Below are positions 1-11,554 of a DNA stretch of 64,000 bases, piece after piece. The position numbers were made by a program, and so were the translations under genes. The stretch comes from Plantago major (lineage: Eukaryota; Streptophyta; Magnoliopsida; Lamiales; Plantaginaceae): assembly GCA_026545765.1 (NCBI GenBank), contig JAIFAC010000183.1, positions 87,436-151,435 of the forward strand. Direction: 5' to 3'. A model generated the notes under the pieces. It searched no databases. It was not told where the DNA came from and saw only the letters and a list, made by a program, of their open reading frames with translations. Within the stretch, counting starts at the first letter, position 1. Each line of letters begins with the position of its first letter.

Positions 1-45
1 CACTGATTCTGAAGAAAATAGGCACATTGCTGAACAACCAATGCA

Positions 46-76
46 CTGCATATAGTACGCGATTCCAAAACAAACA
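46..76 (-). pseudogene. Scrap of WAT1-like exon 6
   Basis: About 30 bases match the start of exon 6 of the WAT1-like gene at 22378-22408, around the shared string GCATATAGTACGCGATTCC read on the plus strand. The string GATTCTGAAGAAAA at 5-18 also recurs at 21697, just beyond the 3' end of that gene. Nothing else of the gene is present. It looks like a leftover of a further, now destroyed duplicate. The match is short, so chance similarity is possible, though the surrounding segmental duplications make common origin more likely. Confidence 0.4.
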
Positions 77-277
77 TTCTATACATACACACACCTTCAG
101 ATATACTAAATAGGCACATTGCAAGATATAAAAAATTGATTGAGAAACATCAAATAAGTTCAAATTAGAATTAGTATTATAAACTACATTGATGTCTTTG
201 TTAATTTATGTGGTGGCTGATAGTAGATATTTTCCTTAGGCTCGGTGGGGATGTTTATATGTACCTGCTGGAAAAAC

Positions 278-1102
278 TGTTAGAACGTAGGATCCCGGAT
301 TGGCACTTGAGACAAGATCAATAGACAATGTTGCCAACAATGTTGTTCAACAATGTCTTCAACATAATAAACAAAAGGCATGGAATAATATGAATGAAAC
401 TTATATTACCAAGCCAACATATATAAATATGTTGGCGGCTAAACAAAATATCTCTTGACGGGAAAAGTAGATCTAATCAATTAGGTTTAATACAATCACG
501 GATGATTGATTAAACAACCAAAACTAGAAGAACTAACAGTAAAAGCTATTCTAGGTCGAAGTTTGAAAGAGTTATTCCAACAATGAATACTCTTAGACAA
601 ACTCCAAAGCTAGCAGAAAACAAGAAGTCTAAACTCTTTAATAAAATCTTGGTAGACCACACAGAAAGGCGTTATGATTGCTCGGCTGAATCCTTGTATA
701 TATACTTGAGATATCGGCTTCCATCCAAGTCGAAAAGGCGATAGGATCTCAGCAAAGGCAATTTCCTTTTTCTTGTTTTCTTCAATATACGCATAGAAGG
801 AATTTTCCATATTTTGATTCTTCATAAAATATATTCCTTCTTACTTTCTCCACAAGTTGTTCTATTTCCTTAAATCGTCTCTTGTTAGGTTGTAAATTCT
901 TCGATCAAGTTTCTGTCCGATGTGCTTTGTTCTTGATGTTGGTGCAATGTTATATCTTCAATGTTATGCCATTGAATTCTATCCTGTCACAATGTTATAC
1001 AACATTGGTAGTCCTATGACTTCAAACAACAACAACAAACACAAACTTGGGCCGATTATTGAAAGACAAGATTATCAAAACACAAGTCGTCTTGCACTTT
1101 CA
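278..1102 (-). repeat. SIRE-type Copia LTR (3' LTR in transcription sense)
   Basis: This 825 bp repeat starts TGTTAGAACG and ends CTTTCA on the plus strand. It is colinear with 9880-10712. Both copies share CAATGTTG-type motifs near 325-345 and a TATATATACTTGAGATAT-like stretch near 697-714 that may hold the promoter TATA on the minus strand. Open frames inside it are chance frames in the LTR. Confidence 0.9.
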
Positions 1103-1110
1103 ATCTCCCA
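1103..1110 (-). other. Polypurine tract of SIRE-type element
   Basis: On the minus strand TGGGAGAT directly abuts the LTR start TGAAAG. Copia elements carry a purine-rich primer for plus-strand DNA synthesis exactly here. It is short but in the right place. Confidence 0.65.
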
Positions 1111-1319
1111 TAATCTTAGTCTTTCATCACAAAACAAAACAAGAGGTTAGTAGAAACATAGCTAAAACGACTTAGGAGCTAATCTCCCCTTAATCGAATG
1201 ACTAAGATAATCTTCCCTTAATCGAATGACTAAGATATGTTCTAGAGTATTTAAAATATTCAGACCCAAAATGAATAGAAATTGTTCGATCTTGAAACAA
1301 ATTTAAAAATTTCACGTAT

Positions 1320-3233
1320 CTATTCTCCCCCTTTTTGTGAGGAAAGAAAAGACACTAGAGTGCTTCTGAACTTCAGATTGTTGGAAATCTGCTCATCAAG
1401 TCCTTTTATTTGCTCCAGAATCAACTTGTCCTGATCAGTTAGAGTACCTGCAGAAAGAGTTTCAATACTAGGGATCAATGTTGAGCCAACATGTAAACGA
1501 CATTGGGCGTTGACGGCACCACAAAACTTTACGGTGCATCGGCATTGCACATGGGAGGAGAATATTCTCCTCCACATCCATATCCTGAGGAACTTGAGAT
1601 CCACCATGAAAGATCATAGATCTGTCATGTGTTTCTAGCGATTGCTTGGTAGTGTGATGGATTTGAAGGCGGAATGATAGACATCATTGGCTCTGACCTC
1701 AATACCCTGCAATTGAAGAAGTGCAAAGATGGTGGATGGGAGAATCAAATGGCCTCTGATCCCTCTATTCTTGGAATTCTCTAGGTGCTTGAGAATTCTT
1801 TCTCCCAGTTGACATTGTAGCCCATTTTGATCTGTGAAACAACATAGGCGCCTCTTGAGCTTGTTGTTATTGGAAGATGGCGACCCGTATGTGAGCAAAT
1901 CTGGCAAGAACAGAGACTAGAGAACAACAATATTTCAAGTCCAAAGTCCCTAGGCCAGATTGTAGTTTTCTGCGGTTGGTTCCTAGCAATCTCATCCATA
2001 GTTACCTCTCGGGGTTTCAACCTCATCCCTATTTCTATGCGACAATATTGATATCCTTAGAATTCAAAAAAATACATCACCCCTAAGATACACGGTGATG
2101 TTTACCATGCCCTTGACACCAAAATTCTCGGATAAGTGTGCATAGAATTCTTTGATGATTTCAGAACAAAGGCGCATATTGGTATGACATGATAGAGGTT
2201 CCTTTTCTTCAGATAAGCAACTAAGTTATACTCTTCAAAAGATTCCTCTTTGATTACCTTTTCAACATCCATTGTATTATTTTTGATTTTTCCATATTTT
2301 TCTAAGTTCTTGTCAGCATAGAATAAATGGGAGACAACATCTTCATCCCAATCAGAACCATCTACATAAATAGGTTCAGAGGGTAGATCATCTCCAAGAA
2401 TGACATCCTCATCATCAAGTGATTCATCTTCAGACTCATAGTCTTCAGAGTCATCTGAGCTTTCATCGGCATTGCTCAGATCTTCTTCATCAATCATTGA
2501 CTCATCCTCAGAGTCATCTTCCGTTCCTGGCTCATAATCCTCCAGATCATCAGAACTGTCATCATTCACTTCATTGTCGTTATCATGAGCAGCCGATGTT
2601 GAAACAACATCCTCATCTACATTCATAGGGTCGCTTCTAGTTTTCTCTGAGTCATCTGACTTCCAATCTTCCACAACAATTGGTTCAGTAGTAGGCTCGT
2701 TTGCGGGCTTCTCAATATGTTCAGAGTGTATGTTGGTCTGGTTCTCATCACCATTCAGGCCATCAGTAGCCTTCTCCTATGTATTGTCAGCTTGTTGCAC
2801 ATCATCCTTCTCAACAGATGAAGGGTTTTGGGGGTTTTCTCCAAGATCTGCATGTTGAACTTGATTTTCAACATCTTTCCTAGCATCCTCCATGGAGTAT
2901 CTTTCTCTACCCCATTGGGCTTTTCATCCCTCGAGATCCTTTGGCGATTCGTAGGTAGCGATTCCCAAATTAACAAGGGTTTTGCGGACAAATTGAGAGG
3001 GTTTGATGGAAGACTTGGTTTGGGGTTTTCGGGTTGAGTAGGTGATGTTGGAGATGGAGATGGTGGTTTTAGTCTTTGGAGATGGGGATTTTTCAACAAC
3101 CTCTTCGATCCTCACTTAGCTCATGAACTAGAATCTCGAAATCGGGGTTACGCACGGATGGGAGAGGGTATGCTTACTCCCCTCGGTGTTTGCATAGAAA
3201 ATCCGGGCGAGCGGGTTTTGTTGGAGAAGACAT
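1320..3233 (-). pseudogene. Envelope-like / plant transposon ORF of SIRE-type Copia
   Basis: Downstream of RNase H in transcription sense lies a broken frame starting at a likely ATG at 3233 (first residues MSSPTKPARP). A basic, proline- and serine-rich part (about 2755-3115) is followed by a strongly acidic part (2350-2674, many D/E/S runs). Next comes a conserved block with LFYADKNLEKYGK near 2300 and EFYAHLSENFG near 2115-2150. That block fits the 'putative plant transposon protein' domain found in the envelope-like third ORF of SIRE/Maximus elements. Further pieces (ILPSTIFALLQLQG near 1700-1750) continue the same domain in other frames. At least three frameshifts and several stops break it. 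Its role in the family is unknown; 'envelope-like' is a name, not a shown function. Seen: motifs and order. Inferred: lineage. Confidence 0.7.
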
Positions 3234-4655
3234 TGTCGAGTTAGTGAGTCACGAGAGATGAAGGAGGATGAGCGGGAGAGGAATTGTTTGAGAGTGACAG
3301 GTGAATAGTGTGTGGAAGGTGAAGAGTTTTTGTTTTAACCAAGGCTTGGGAGTAGTAAAAAAAAAAAACTACTTTTTGGTTTTTGGATGTAATGATTGTG
3401 GTTAGGTGGGCGGCAGTTTTATTGAGTGGTGGAGAAGTGGGCTAATGAGAGGGGGCAATTGGTTGGAGGATTGAGTTTTTGGTTTGGTTTGCTTCATAGA
3501 TCATAAACATATATATCAAAGCACAAGATCATACCTAGCTGTTAATATGAGATTAAGGAAAGCAAATGGAAACCGTATCAATTAGGTCGATCATGAAGAA
3601 GATTCTCAAAACTCGACTTAGGGAGGTACATTTTTGGTTTGAAACAAATCAAGATCAAGTATGTAAGAAACCTATGATTCCTTAAAATGGCGGATGTAAG
3701 AGACAGTACTCCCCTCAAACTGACCCAAAACACATTTGAAAAAAGACACATAGAAAGCACAAAAAAAAAAAAAAAAAAAAAAAATCACAGCAAAAGAGCA
3801 AAAAGTACTTCAAGCAAAGTCAATGTTGACCTGAATGTTGACTCAACATTGATGAAAACATCGGGAAATGAGACCACTCTTAATGTAAGTCAGCCAGGAA
3901 ACCAAGTCTCAAGATGTGCAGATTCGATTAACACCGCGATCTTTGCGGCAGCGAAAGAGAAGGGAATACTAAAGAAATACACTCAACAATGCCTCAAAAA
4001 GTAAATTGAACAATTAGCATAAGTTTGAGTGGGGGTGACCATGAGACCGTGAACCATGTCAAATAATTGGAACACGTATGAATCCGCTCCAAAGCCGAAA
4101 CTTTATGCGGAGTTAAGCAAACACCGTCATGGCATAAAATCACTCATTTGACCACATTGGGTAATTTGGTACTCGAAAGTGAACCGGCAACATTACGAGA
4201 ATCGACACTTTTATGCGTGTCGGTTCTGATCTGAACCATCAACCCTCACGACATATGACACATTACGCGTCGATGTCTGGATAGTATTTGAAACACCTGA
4301 CCACGATCCTCGGCGGAAACACTTGAGCCCTTTTATCATGATTCATTAGATTTATTAAACATAAAGGATAGGAGGCAACATCAAGTGCGAGTCAGTGCAG
4401 TAAAATAATAGCGGACAAAAGTGGGTTTTACATAAAACACCACGGAGACTCGATCCCTTTCAACCTTGGTTTCAAATAGCCTTTCAAACCTAAGCATCAC
4501 CCTTGTAAGCTACAAAGCGAAACAACCATAGACGATGCTGAAGCACGAAACCTGATGAAAAAAGAAAAAACAAATCGGCAAAAGGACATCACTAGATATA
4601 CACGAAGTCGATGTTGGCCGTGATGTTATGTCGACATTGCTTGCAACAAATCACA
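3234..4655 (-). other. Non-coding spacer between pol and the envelope-like frame
   Basis: About 1.4 kb without a believable gene. It holds a run of about 23 A at 3762-3784, two A/T-rich stretches and several CAATGTTG/CAACATTG motifs near 3821-3850. A 105-codon open frame on the plus strand (3687-4004) gets its lysine run from the A tract and runs against the element, so I do not call it. Long spacers here are usual for SIRE elements. Confidence 0.55.
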
Positions 4656-6150
4656 TCAAATAGTGCATAGACCAAGAGACCTTCTCAAATTGAAGAATCT
4701 CTCCTTATCAAGAGGCTTTGTGAAGATGTCGATTAAGCGATTTGTGGTATCAATGTTGTATGTCATAATTTGTTTGGTGACCAAGTCTCTAAGAAAATGA
4801 TGTCGAATGTACATATGCTTGATGCGTGAGTGTTGAAGCTGGATTCTTGGAAATGTGAATGGCATTTAAGTTATCACAAAACATCAAAAGTGTCACTTTG
4901 GAACCCGTATTCATGTAGCATATTGTTCGACCAAATTAGTTGAGACACTGACTCCAATGACTACATATTGATTAAATTTGAGAGACACACAATTTTGTTT
5001 CTTACTATACCATGACACAAGATTTGGTCCAAGATAAAAACAACCTCCACTAGTTGATTTTCGATCATCTAAGTCACCAGCCCAATCAGAATCACTAAAT
5101 CCCAACAGATTAGTGTTTGAATCACATGCATACCATAATTCAAGATTAACAGTTCCTGATATATATCTAATGATTCTTTTGACATCAGTTAGATGCAATG
5201 GTTTGGGTTTGGATTGATACCTGGCACATACACAAACAGAGAACATGATGTCAGGTCTGGTGGCTGAGAGATACAGGAGACTTCTAATCATTGATCTATA
5301 CAATGTTGGGTCAACATCGTCCCCAACATCGACTTTCTTTGAGTTTGAGCGATAGCCATGGGAGTGCTGCAAGGTTTGGCATTTTCCAGACCAAATTTTT
5401 TGATAAGATTCTTGGCATATTTCTCTTGAGAGATAAAGAGGCCATCCTGTTTCTGTTGTATCTGGAGTCCCAAGAAGAAATTGAGTTCACCAATCATACT
5501 CATCTCAAAGGTTCCTGTCATGGCTTGAACAAACTTTTCTAGCAAAGAGGGGTTAGTAGCACCAAAGACAATATCATCAACATAGATTTGAGCAATGCAA
5601 ATGTCCTTTCCTGAGGATAAGCGAGTTTGATCTCCTCACCCTCTTAAACCTAATCGACTAAGAATTTAGTCATCTAGCATACCAAGCACGAGGGCTTGTT
5701 TCAAACCATCTGATGCTTTTCTTGGTTTAAAAACATGGTCGGGGTAAGAGGATCTTCAAACCCTCCGGTTGTTGACATACACTTCTTTGTCGATGTAGCC
5801 ATTCAAAGCTCCTTTAACATCCATTTGTTTGAGTTTTATTTCAAGACAACATGCTATGGCTGAAACAGCGAATGGATTCTAGTCTAACAACGAGGCGAAG
5901 GTTTCATCAAAATCAATGCCTTCTACTTGAGTGTAACCTTGAGCAACTAATGCGGCTTTGTTCTTTACAACTACCCTTTCTCATCACTCTTATTTTGAAA
6001 ATCCACTTGGTTCCTATGACATTTATGTTATGGGCGAGAACAAGTCCATACTTCATTTGTTTGGAATCGATGAAGTTCATCTTGCATTGCTTCTATCAAA
6101 AATCATCGATGAGGCTTCTTTCACATTTTTAGGTTCAATTAAAGAAACAA
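4656..6150 (-). pseudogene. Copia reverse transcriptase and RNase H (SIRE-type element)
   Basis: In the minus direction the RT begins near 6150 with VIGTKWIFK around 6010. The catalytic YVDDI motif lies around 5575-5595, and the conserved block GELNFFLGLQIQQKQDG around 5460-5500. RNase H follows with SATRPDIMFSVC near 5240, GFSDSDWAGDLDDRKSTSGG near 5060-5120, and the tail LIDIFTKPLDKERF near 4680-4720. These blocks lie in three frames with stops between them, so the protein is not made. RT and RNase H normally copy the element's RNA into DNA inside a cytoplasmic particle. The order after integrase confirms Copia. Confidence 0.85.
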
Positions 6151-6680
6151 AGCACGGAACTTACAGTGTGATTTGACAAGTCTGAGTGTCTCCTTGTAGT
6201 TTTGCGTGTGTTTCCCTCGGTGTCCTCCCTCTTGGATTTCCAATTACGTGGTGGGATGATCTTTGCAGTGCAGGAGGAGGATCCTTTCGTGGTCGAGTTG
6301 AGGAGGACCTTGCGGCGTGGGTGCGGCATTAATGCGAGGCATTATCGATTCGACCTCGATCTCCTTTGTGGGGATCGACTTGTTCTTCATCATCGAGTGG
6401 AAATGCAGGATGTTAGGCGGATGTTAGTCGACATTGCAGTGGGGATGTTGGCACAACATTGCCCTCGACATGGGTTCTTTCACTTTGATCGGACGAGTCA
6501 TAATGTATGGAGCGTTCCCATGTGTAGAAGAGTCGGGGTTGTGTCGATAACACATGTTACTGCTTGAAATCTTCTTCTGGGCATAGGGCTCAGAGTCATC
6601 AAAGGAAACATTCACAGATTCTTGTATAGTTTGCAATCTAGGAATGTATATTCTATACGCATGACTATTTTGTGAGTACC

Positions 6681-7500
6681 CTACAAAGATTCCTTTGTCA
6701 CTTTTAGCATCAACTTCCCTAGATGTTCCCTATCATTGAGTATGTAACACACACATCCAAAGACATGAAAGTACTTAAGATTGAGTTTTCTACCTTTCAA
6801 AATCTCATAGGGAGTGGTGATGCACGGGCGAAGATAGACACGATTGATTATGTAATGACGGTGTTCACGACCCTTACAACCTTTTTGCCAGTTCATTGAG
6901 CTCGACATCCTCAGCCATTTCTTGAAGAGTCCTGTTTTTCCTTTCAGAAACACCATTTTATTGTGGTGTCTTAGGAGCTGAGTATTCATGCATGATCCCT
7001 TTCTATTCACAGTACTTATCAAAAAATTGATTCTCAAATTCTTTACCATGGTCAGATCGAATTCTTTGGACCATAGTATAGTACTGATTACAACATTTTG
7101 CATGCCAGTTTTTGAAGGATTCAAAAGTTTCAGATTTTTCTTTCAAAAAATTGACCCAAGTATATCTAGAGAAATCATCAACTATAACATAGATATACCA
7201 GGCTCCTCCCAAACTTTTAGCTTCTACAGGACCCATGAGATCCATATGCAAGAGTTCAAAGCAATTAAAAGTACCTCTTTTTTGTCCTTCAACCTGGAGT
7301 GGCTGGTGTACTGCCTTGGTTTGTTTTCCGAGAAGACAGTCACCACACACATGCTTCCCTGCATTGGTAAGCTTCGACACACCTGTCACAACATTGTGTT
7401 TGATGATCTTCTCCAGATTCCTGTAATTGACATGTCCTAATTTCTTGTGCCACAATGTTGCATCATCATGTTGAGCAACATTGCACTTGAAACGACCATC
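6681..7500 (-). pseudogene. Copia GAG-pre-integrase and integrase
   Basis: The 150-residue open frame 7003-7455 (minus) starts MWHKKLGHVNYRNLEKI. It continues with the HHCC zinc motif pieces (H in LGH, CGDCLLGK), then the catalytic core: HMDLMGPVEAKSLGG (first acidic residue), YVIVDDFSRYTW (DDFSRYTW is a Copia hallmark) and RSDHGKEFEN (third block). A second frame (6681-7124) carries on with LRPCITTPYEILKGRKLN and FHVFGCVCYILND, the usual C-terminal core. The break between frames lies near 7000-7120. Integrase joins the DNA copy to the host chromosome; this copy is split and so inactive. Confidence 0.88.
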
Positions 7501-7578
7501 ACATAGCGATTGTCACGAGATCTAACACTGTCATCACGATTAATTTTTCCACACAAGTATAAAATTTGCAAGCGTTTA

Positions 7579-7870
7579 TCAAACTTGACTTTGATCATCA
7601 TCACGGTGGCTTATCTTGACAAGATTAGCCGTTAGACCCTCAACAAGAAGAACATTTGGAAGTTTAGGATATCCTTGACCTGGCGTTCCCTTTCCAAGGA
7701 TTTTGCTTTGGTATCCTCCTCCATATGTCCTTGTACTGTCTTTGAGAGACAAAATTTGACAAGTTTGACGGGTTACCGGTCGTGTACTAAACAACCTTTT
7801 AGAAGTACCATTTCTGCATTGTTAGAGAAGTAGCAGCGAAAAAGCAACATTGCAAGTATGTTTTCTTTAG
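7579..7870 (-). pseudogene. Copia aspartic protease remnant
   Basis: Between gag and integrase the minus strand encodes TYGGGYQSKILGKG and PNVLLVEGLTANLVKISH, the typical C-terminal half of the Copia protease. Just upstream (about 7770-7800), pieces resembling the region after the active-site DSG (CSRHMTG-like) can be traced only by changing frame. A small deletion removes the continuous reading. The active-site D is not readable in one frame. Confidence 0.6.
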
Positions 7871-8199
7871 CTACCCAAATCTGGTTCAAATCATTCTTGT
7901 GTTTTCTTATACATCACGAGGTTTACCTCGTTTAGGAGAACCAGGATAGACTTGAGAGACTTAGGATTACATCTTTCGGTCTACATTGAAGTGGATGTTG
8001 TCACAACATCGCTAACATCGGAATCCTTTGTTTTGTTTGCTAGAGGCAAGAAGGAGGATTCTTGGAGAGGTCATTGAGGTTGGAGGAATCAACATGTTCC
8101 CTTTTTAAATCCTTTTGGTATTTGAAGCGATGGGTTTTGTGACCAAGTTTGTGACGGAGTGCACACAAAATTTCTATTTTTGACAAACACAGGACCTTT

Positions 8200-9827
8200 T
8201 ATGAGCTCGAAGAGGTTTGACAACATCTGGGGTTTAACGATGCGATTCATGATGCACCCAGTTTCTTATCAAAAGAAGCATCATAACTACCGGTGTACCT
8301 AGACGATAGTCCATCATTATCCATATCAAGCATATCATTAAGTCTAGAAGTAGAGAGTTCCACTTTGCAATTACCTTCTTTTCATTAGATAGTTCGGTGG
8401 TTACCTTGAGCGATTCGGTGTCCTTCTTTGTCGATTCGACTTCGGTTTGACAATGGTGTCTTTCAGTTGTAATTCTCCTTCTCGGTTTTCTTGAGGAGTT
8501 TTACGAGTGTCTTCCATTCTTGAAGAGTTTCTCATACATTTGTTGCAGATCCTTCACCATTTGTACCTTTGGCTTCCTCTTACGAAGGACTATCGTATCA
8601 AAATCCACGAACCATGTAGAACCTGAAACATCAGAGATTCCTGATTTCTCAGGGTTGGTTAGTGCCAAAATTTCACAGTTCTCAGAGTCATCATAGTCAA
8701 AGAAGATTTCTACTCTTGATGTTGAATTGCCGATGTTGTCCCAACTTTGGTCATCAACATTGTAAGTGGATGAACGGAGAGCTCTGGCATTGGTAGTTGA
8801 ATCATCTTCTTTTTCTTCATCTTCATGTTCTTCATCTGAAACATCACTGAGACAAGCAAGAAGATTCTTTTCTCTTTTACGAGATTGTTAGCACATTCAT
8901 TTTGATAATGACCCCACCTTGGCATTCAAAACATCTAATCTTACTAAGAGTGCGATCAAAATCGATTGAGCTAGTCTTGGAAGCAGAACCAGTTTTGAAA
9001 GTATTGGTTTTCTTTTTGAAATTTTTGGTTCCACTCGAGGATCCTTGACCAGAGTTTTTTCTAAATTTAAGTTTGTTGAACTTCCTCACAAGATTGTTGT
9101 AAGCTTCCTCAGTCATATTGTCAGACTCATCACTACTACTATCAGGCTCTGAAGATTTAGCTTTAGATTTAGAGTGAAGGGAGATACTATGGGTTTTCAT
9201 ACCTTGTCCTCATTTTCGTTTAGTTCAAATTTTTTTAAATTGTTCAACAAGGTGTGAAAATCCATAGTTGCTAAGTTATGAGTGTCTTCCAAAATAGTGA
9301 CTTTGGTATTAAATCTTGAGGAAAGAGATCGAACAGCTTTGGAAACAAGTTGCCTATTAGAAATAGCTTCTCCCAGTCTTTGGACTTCATTGGAGAGAGT
9401 TAAAAGTTTTTCAAAATAAGAGTAAATTGTTTCTTCCTCCGCCATTCTTAGATTTTCAAATTGAGACCAAAGCATTTTAAGTTTAGTTTGTTTGACACTA
9501 GCATCCCCTTCACAATGACTCTGAAGTAAATCCCAAGCTTGTTTGCAGTAGTGCAGTTTTGAATAATTTTAAACATATGAGCATCTACATGACCAAAAAT
9601 GGCATTTAAGGACTTTTCATTGTAAGAGCTAAGAAGTATGTCACTTGCAGTGAAGCGTTCTTCAGGAATGGGGACAATGTCACCATCGACATCGAGTCCT
9701 TGATTGGCGGTGTATCCTTCGAATGGATCTCAAGCACGGCCATCGAGGGACTTGATGTATGTCCTCATCGGTTGCGATAATGGTAGTTGGACCCATCAGC
9801 AGGGAGTGCATTGTAGTTTGCATCCAT
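8200..9827 (-). pseudogene. Copia gag (UBN2-type) with split zinc knuckle
   Basis: The likely start is the ATG at 9827 (MDANYNALPADGSNY), 40 bp after the primer site. The best part is 9197-9475, with WSQFENLRMAEEETI, LSNEVQRLGEAI and the LxSLSSRFNTKVT block typical of UBN2/gag-polypeptide domains. A serine-rich linker follows. The zinc knuckle begins RCFECQ near 8925-8935 in one frame and ends GHYQNEC in the next. So the CCHC box that binds RNA is cut by a frameshift at about 8920. Acidic and lysine-rich sequence continues to about 8710, then becomes unreadable. Gag forms the particle shell. Confidence 0.82.
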
Positions 9828-9866
9828 TGCAATAGTACCAAATCCGGACACGGTTATTAGGTGGTA

Positions 9867-9877
9867 GCTCGATGCCA
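9867..9877 (-). other. Primer binding site, tRNA-iMet-like
   Basis: Two bases inside the 5' LTR, the minus strand reads TGGCATCGAGC. The usual plant Copia primer site, complementary to the 3' end of initiator methionine tRNA, is TGGTATCAGAGC. One substitution and one deletion separate them. Position and likeness support the call. Confidence 0.7.
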
Positions 9878-9879
9878 CT

Positions 9880-10712
9880 TGTTAGAGCGTAGGATCCGGT
9901 TGGTACTTGAGACAAGATCAATGACAATGTTGCCAACAATGTTGTTCAACAATGTCTTCAACACAATAAACCAAAGACAACGGAATACTAGGAATGAAAC
10001 TTATATTACCAAGCTGACATATATAAATATGTTGGCGCCTTAGGCAAAATATCTCTTGACGGGAAAAGTAGATCTAATCAACTAGGTTTAATACAATCAC
10101 GGATGATTGATTAAACAACCAAAACTAACCCTAGAAGAACTAACGGTAAAAGCTATTCTAGGTGAAGTTTGAAAGAGTTATTCAACAATGAATACTCTTA
10201 GACAAACTCCAAAGCTAGCGAGAAAACAAGAAGTCTAAACTCTTTAATAAAATCTTGGTAGACCACGGAAAGGCGTTATGATTGCTCAATTTGAATCCTT
10301 GTATATATACTTGAGATATAAATGGCTTCCATCCAAGTCGAAAGCGATAGGATCTCAGAAAGGCAATTTTCTTTTCTTGTTTTCTTGATATCGCATAGAA
10401 GGAATTTTCCATATTTTGATTCTTCATAAAATATATTCCTTCTTGCTTTCTCCACAAATTGTTCTTTTTCCTTAAATCGTCTCTTATTCGATTTGTAAAT
10501 TCTTCCAGTCCAAGTTTCCTGTCCACTGTGCTTTGTTCTTGATGTTGACTGCAATGTTATATCTTCAATGTTATGCCAGCATTGAATTCTATCCTGTCAC
10601 AATGTTATACAACATTGGTAGTCCTGTGACTTCCTGACAACAACAACAAACACAAACTTGGGCCGATTATTGAAAGACAAGATTATCAAACACAAGTCGT
10701 CTTGCACTTTCA
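9880..10712 (-). repeat. SIRE-type Copia LTR (5' LTR in transcription sense)
   Basis: 833 bp repeat, start TGTTAGAGCG and end CTTTCA on the plus strand, colinear with 278-1102. Differences include many one- to four-base gaps (for example near 10286-10345 and 10500-10550) as well as substitutions. The minus strand should drive transcription of gag-pol from here. Confidence 0.9.
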
Positions 10713-10930
10713 AAACCATCTATGTGTTTCAAAGTTTTATTCGCTACTATCTAATATTGATGTCTTTGAAATATGGTAACTATATTGCATGCTTTGTTAT
10801 GCCGAGCTAAAGACACTGTTGACTAAGCATCGATCCAGGTCCGTAGAAATTAGTTCTCTCTTGCAACTTTACTTTCCAATGTGTTTTGATTATTTTACAT
10901 TTAAAGGATCGAACTTAACCCAATCTATAC

Positions 10931-11180
10931 TGTAAATCAATATGAATTGATAGAATGAAGAAAAGATTACAATGAAATGTAACTTGAGAAGTAAGTTTAC
11001 AAGAGAAGACTAACTCTGTTATATAGACTTAGAAACTAACTAACTAACCGCTACTGTACAACTCCTATAACATAAAGTACTACTCTAATCCCTCAATGTG
11101 TAACTGTTTCTTCAGGAATATACAATACGTCTTGCTGAGTGTACCATCATGCTTTGCTTCTTGTTGTTTGCTATTCTTCA
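10931..11180 (-). repeat. 3' LTR of truncated Copia 2
   Basis: On the minus strand it begins TGAAGAATAG and ends GATTTACA (TG..CA, 250 bp). It contains TATATAACAGAG near 11018, a fair TATA and start region. The LTR start also supplies the TGA stop of the RNase H frame. There is no second copy in the window to confirm the edges. Confidence 0.65.
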
Positions 11181-11540
11181 TCCCCCCTCAAGATGGGTGT
11201 GGATATTAAGAACACCAAGCTTGGACTTGAAGTGGCTGAATAAAGGCAAAGCTAATGGTTTTGTGAAAAGATCCGCAATCTGATCAACATTTGAGATGTG
11301 TAAGAGACTGATAGTTCCATTAACAATTTTATCTCGTATAACATGGCAATCGACCTCGATGTGCTTTGTTCGTTGATGATTTACTGGGTTATGAGCAAGG
11401 TGGTAGGCTGACATGCTATCTGTGTATAACAAGACAGGCTTGGACTGATGATTGATATGAAAGTCTTTGGCGGATACTGATAACCATTGAATCTACTTGA
11501 GTTACTCTGACTATAACCCGTATTACCTGCAGAAGATCAA
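11178..11540 (-). pseudogene. Copia RNase H C-terminal part
   Basis: The minus frame 11178-11432 encodes DSMSAYHLAHNPVNHQRTKH, then EVDCHVIRDKI, QIADLFTKPL and the closing SKLGVLNIH..LEGG. All are standard for the end of Copia RNase H. The final TGA overlaps the LTR by three bases, a common arrangement. The upstream part is cut by the hAT insertion at 11555 and by stops. Confidence 0.85.
11181..11192 (-). other. Polypurine tract of Copia 2
   Basis: The minus strand reads TTGAGGGGGGA directly before the LTR start TGAAG. This is a textbook plus-strand primer position for Copia. Confidence 0.75.
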
Positions 11541-11554
11541 CTAATAGTCGTTTG

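Larger units (their letters stand above)
278..10712 (-). mobile_element. SIRE/Maximus-type Copia LTR retrotransposon, decayed
   Basis: The element is bounded by two direct repeats of 825 and 833 bp. On the minus strand these begin TGAAAG and end CTAACA. In transcription order (minus) it shows LTR, tRNA-Met-like primer site, gag with UBN2-type region and zinc knuckle, protease, integrase, reverse transcriptase, RNase H, a long spacer, an envelope-like frame, polypurine tract, LTR. Integrase before RT defines Copia. The 10.4 kb length, long LTRs, and an extra frame downstream of pol are typical of the SIRE/Maximus lineage. Flanks AAAAC (273-277) and AAACC (10713-10717) look like a target duplication with one change. 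Every reading frame carries stops and frameshifts, so it cannot move on its own. The LTRs differ by many small indels and substitutions, so it is not a recent insertion, unless some differences are sequence errors. Confidence 0.9.

Noticed and set aside
2419-2628. 69-codon plus-strand frame, His/Ser/Leu-rich
   Set aside because: It is the mirror of the acidic tract of the envelope-like frame on the minus strand.
3687-4004. 105-codon plus-strand frame with a lysine run
   Set aside because: The run comes from a 23-base A tract in the SIRE spacer, and the frame runs against the element's coding strand; no motif.
6202-6567. 121-codon plus-strand frame
   Set aside because: Antisense to the integrase-RT linker of the SIRE element; Arg/His-rich by composition only.
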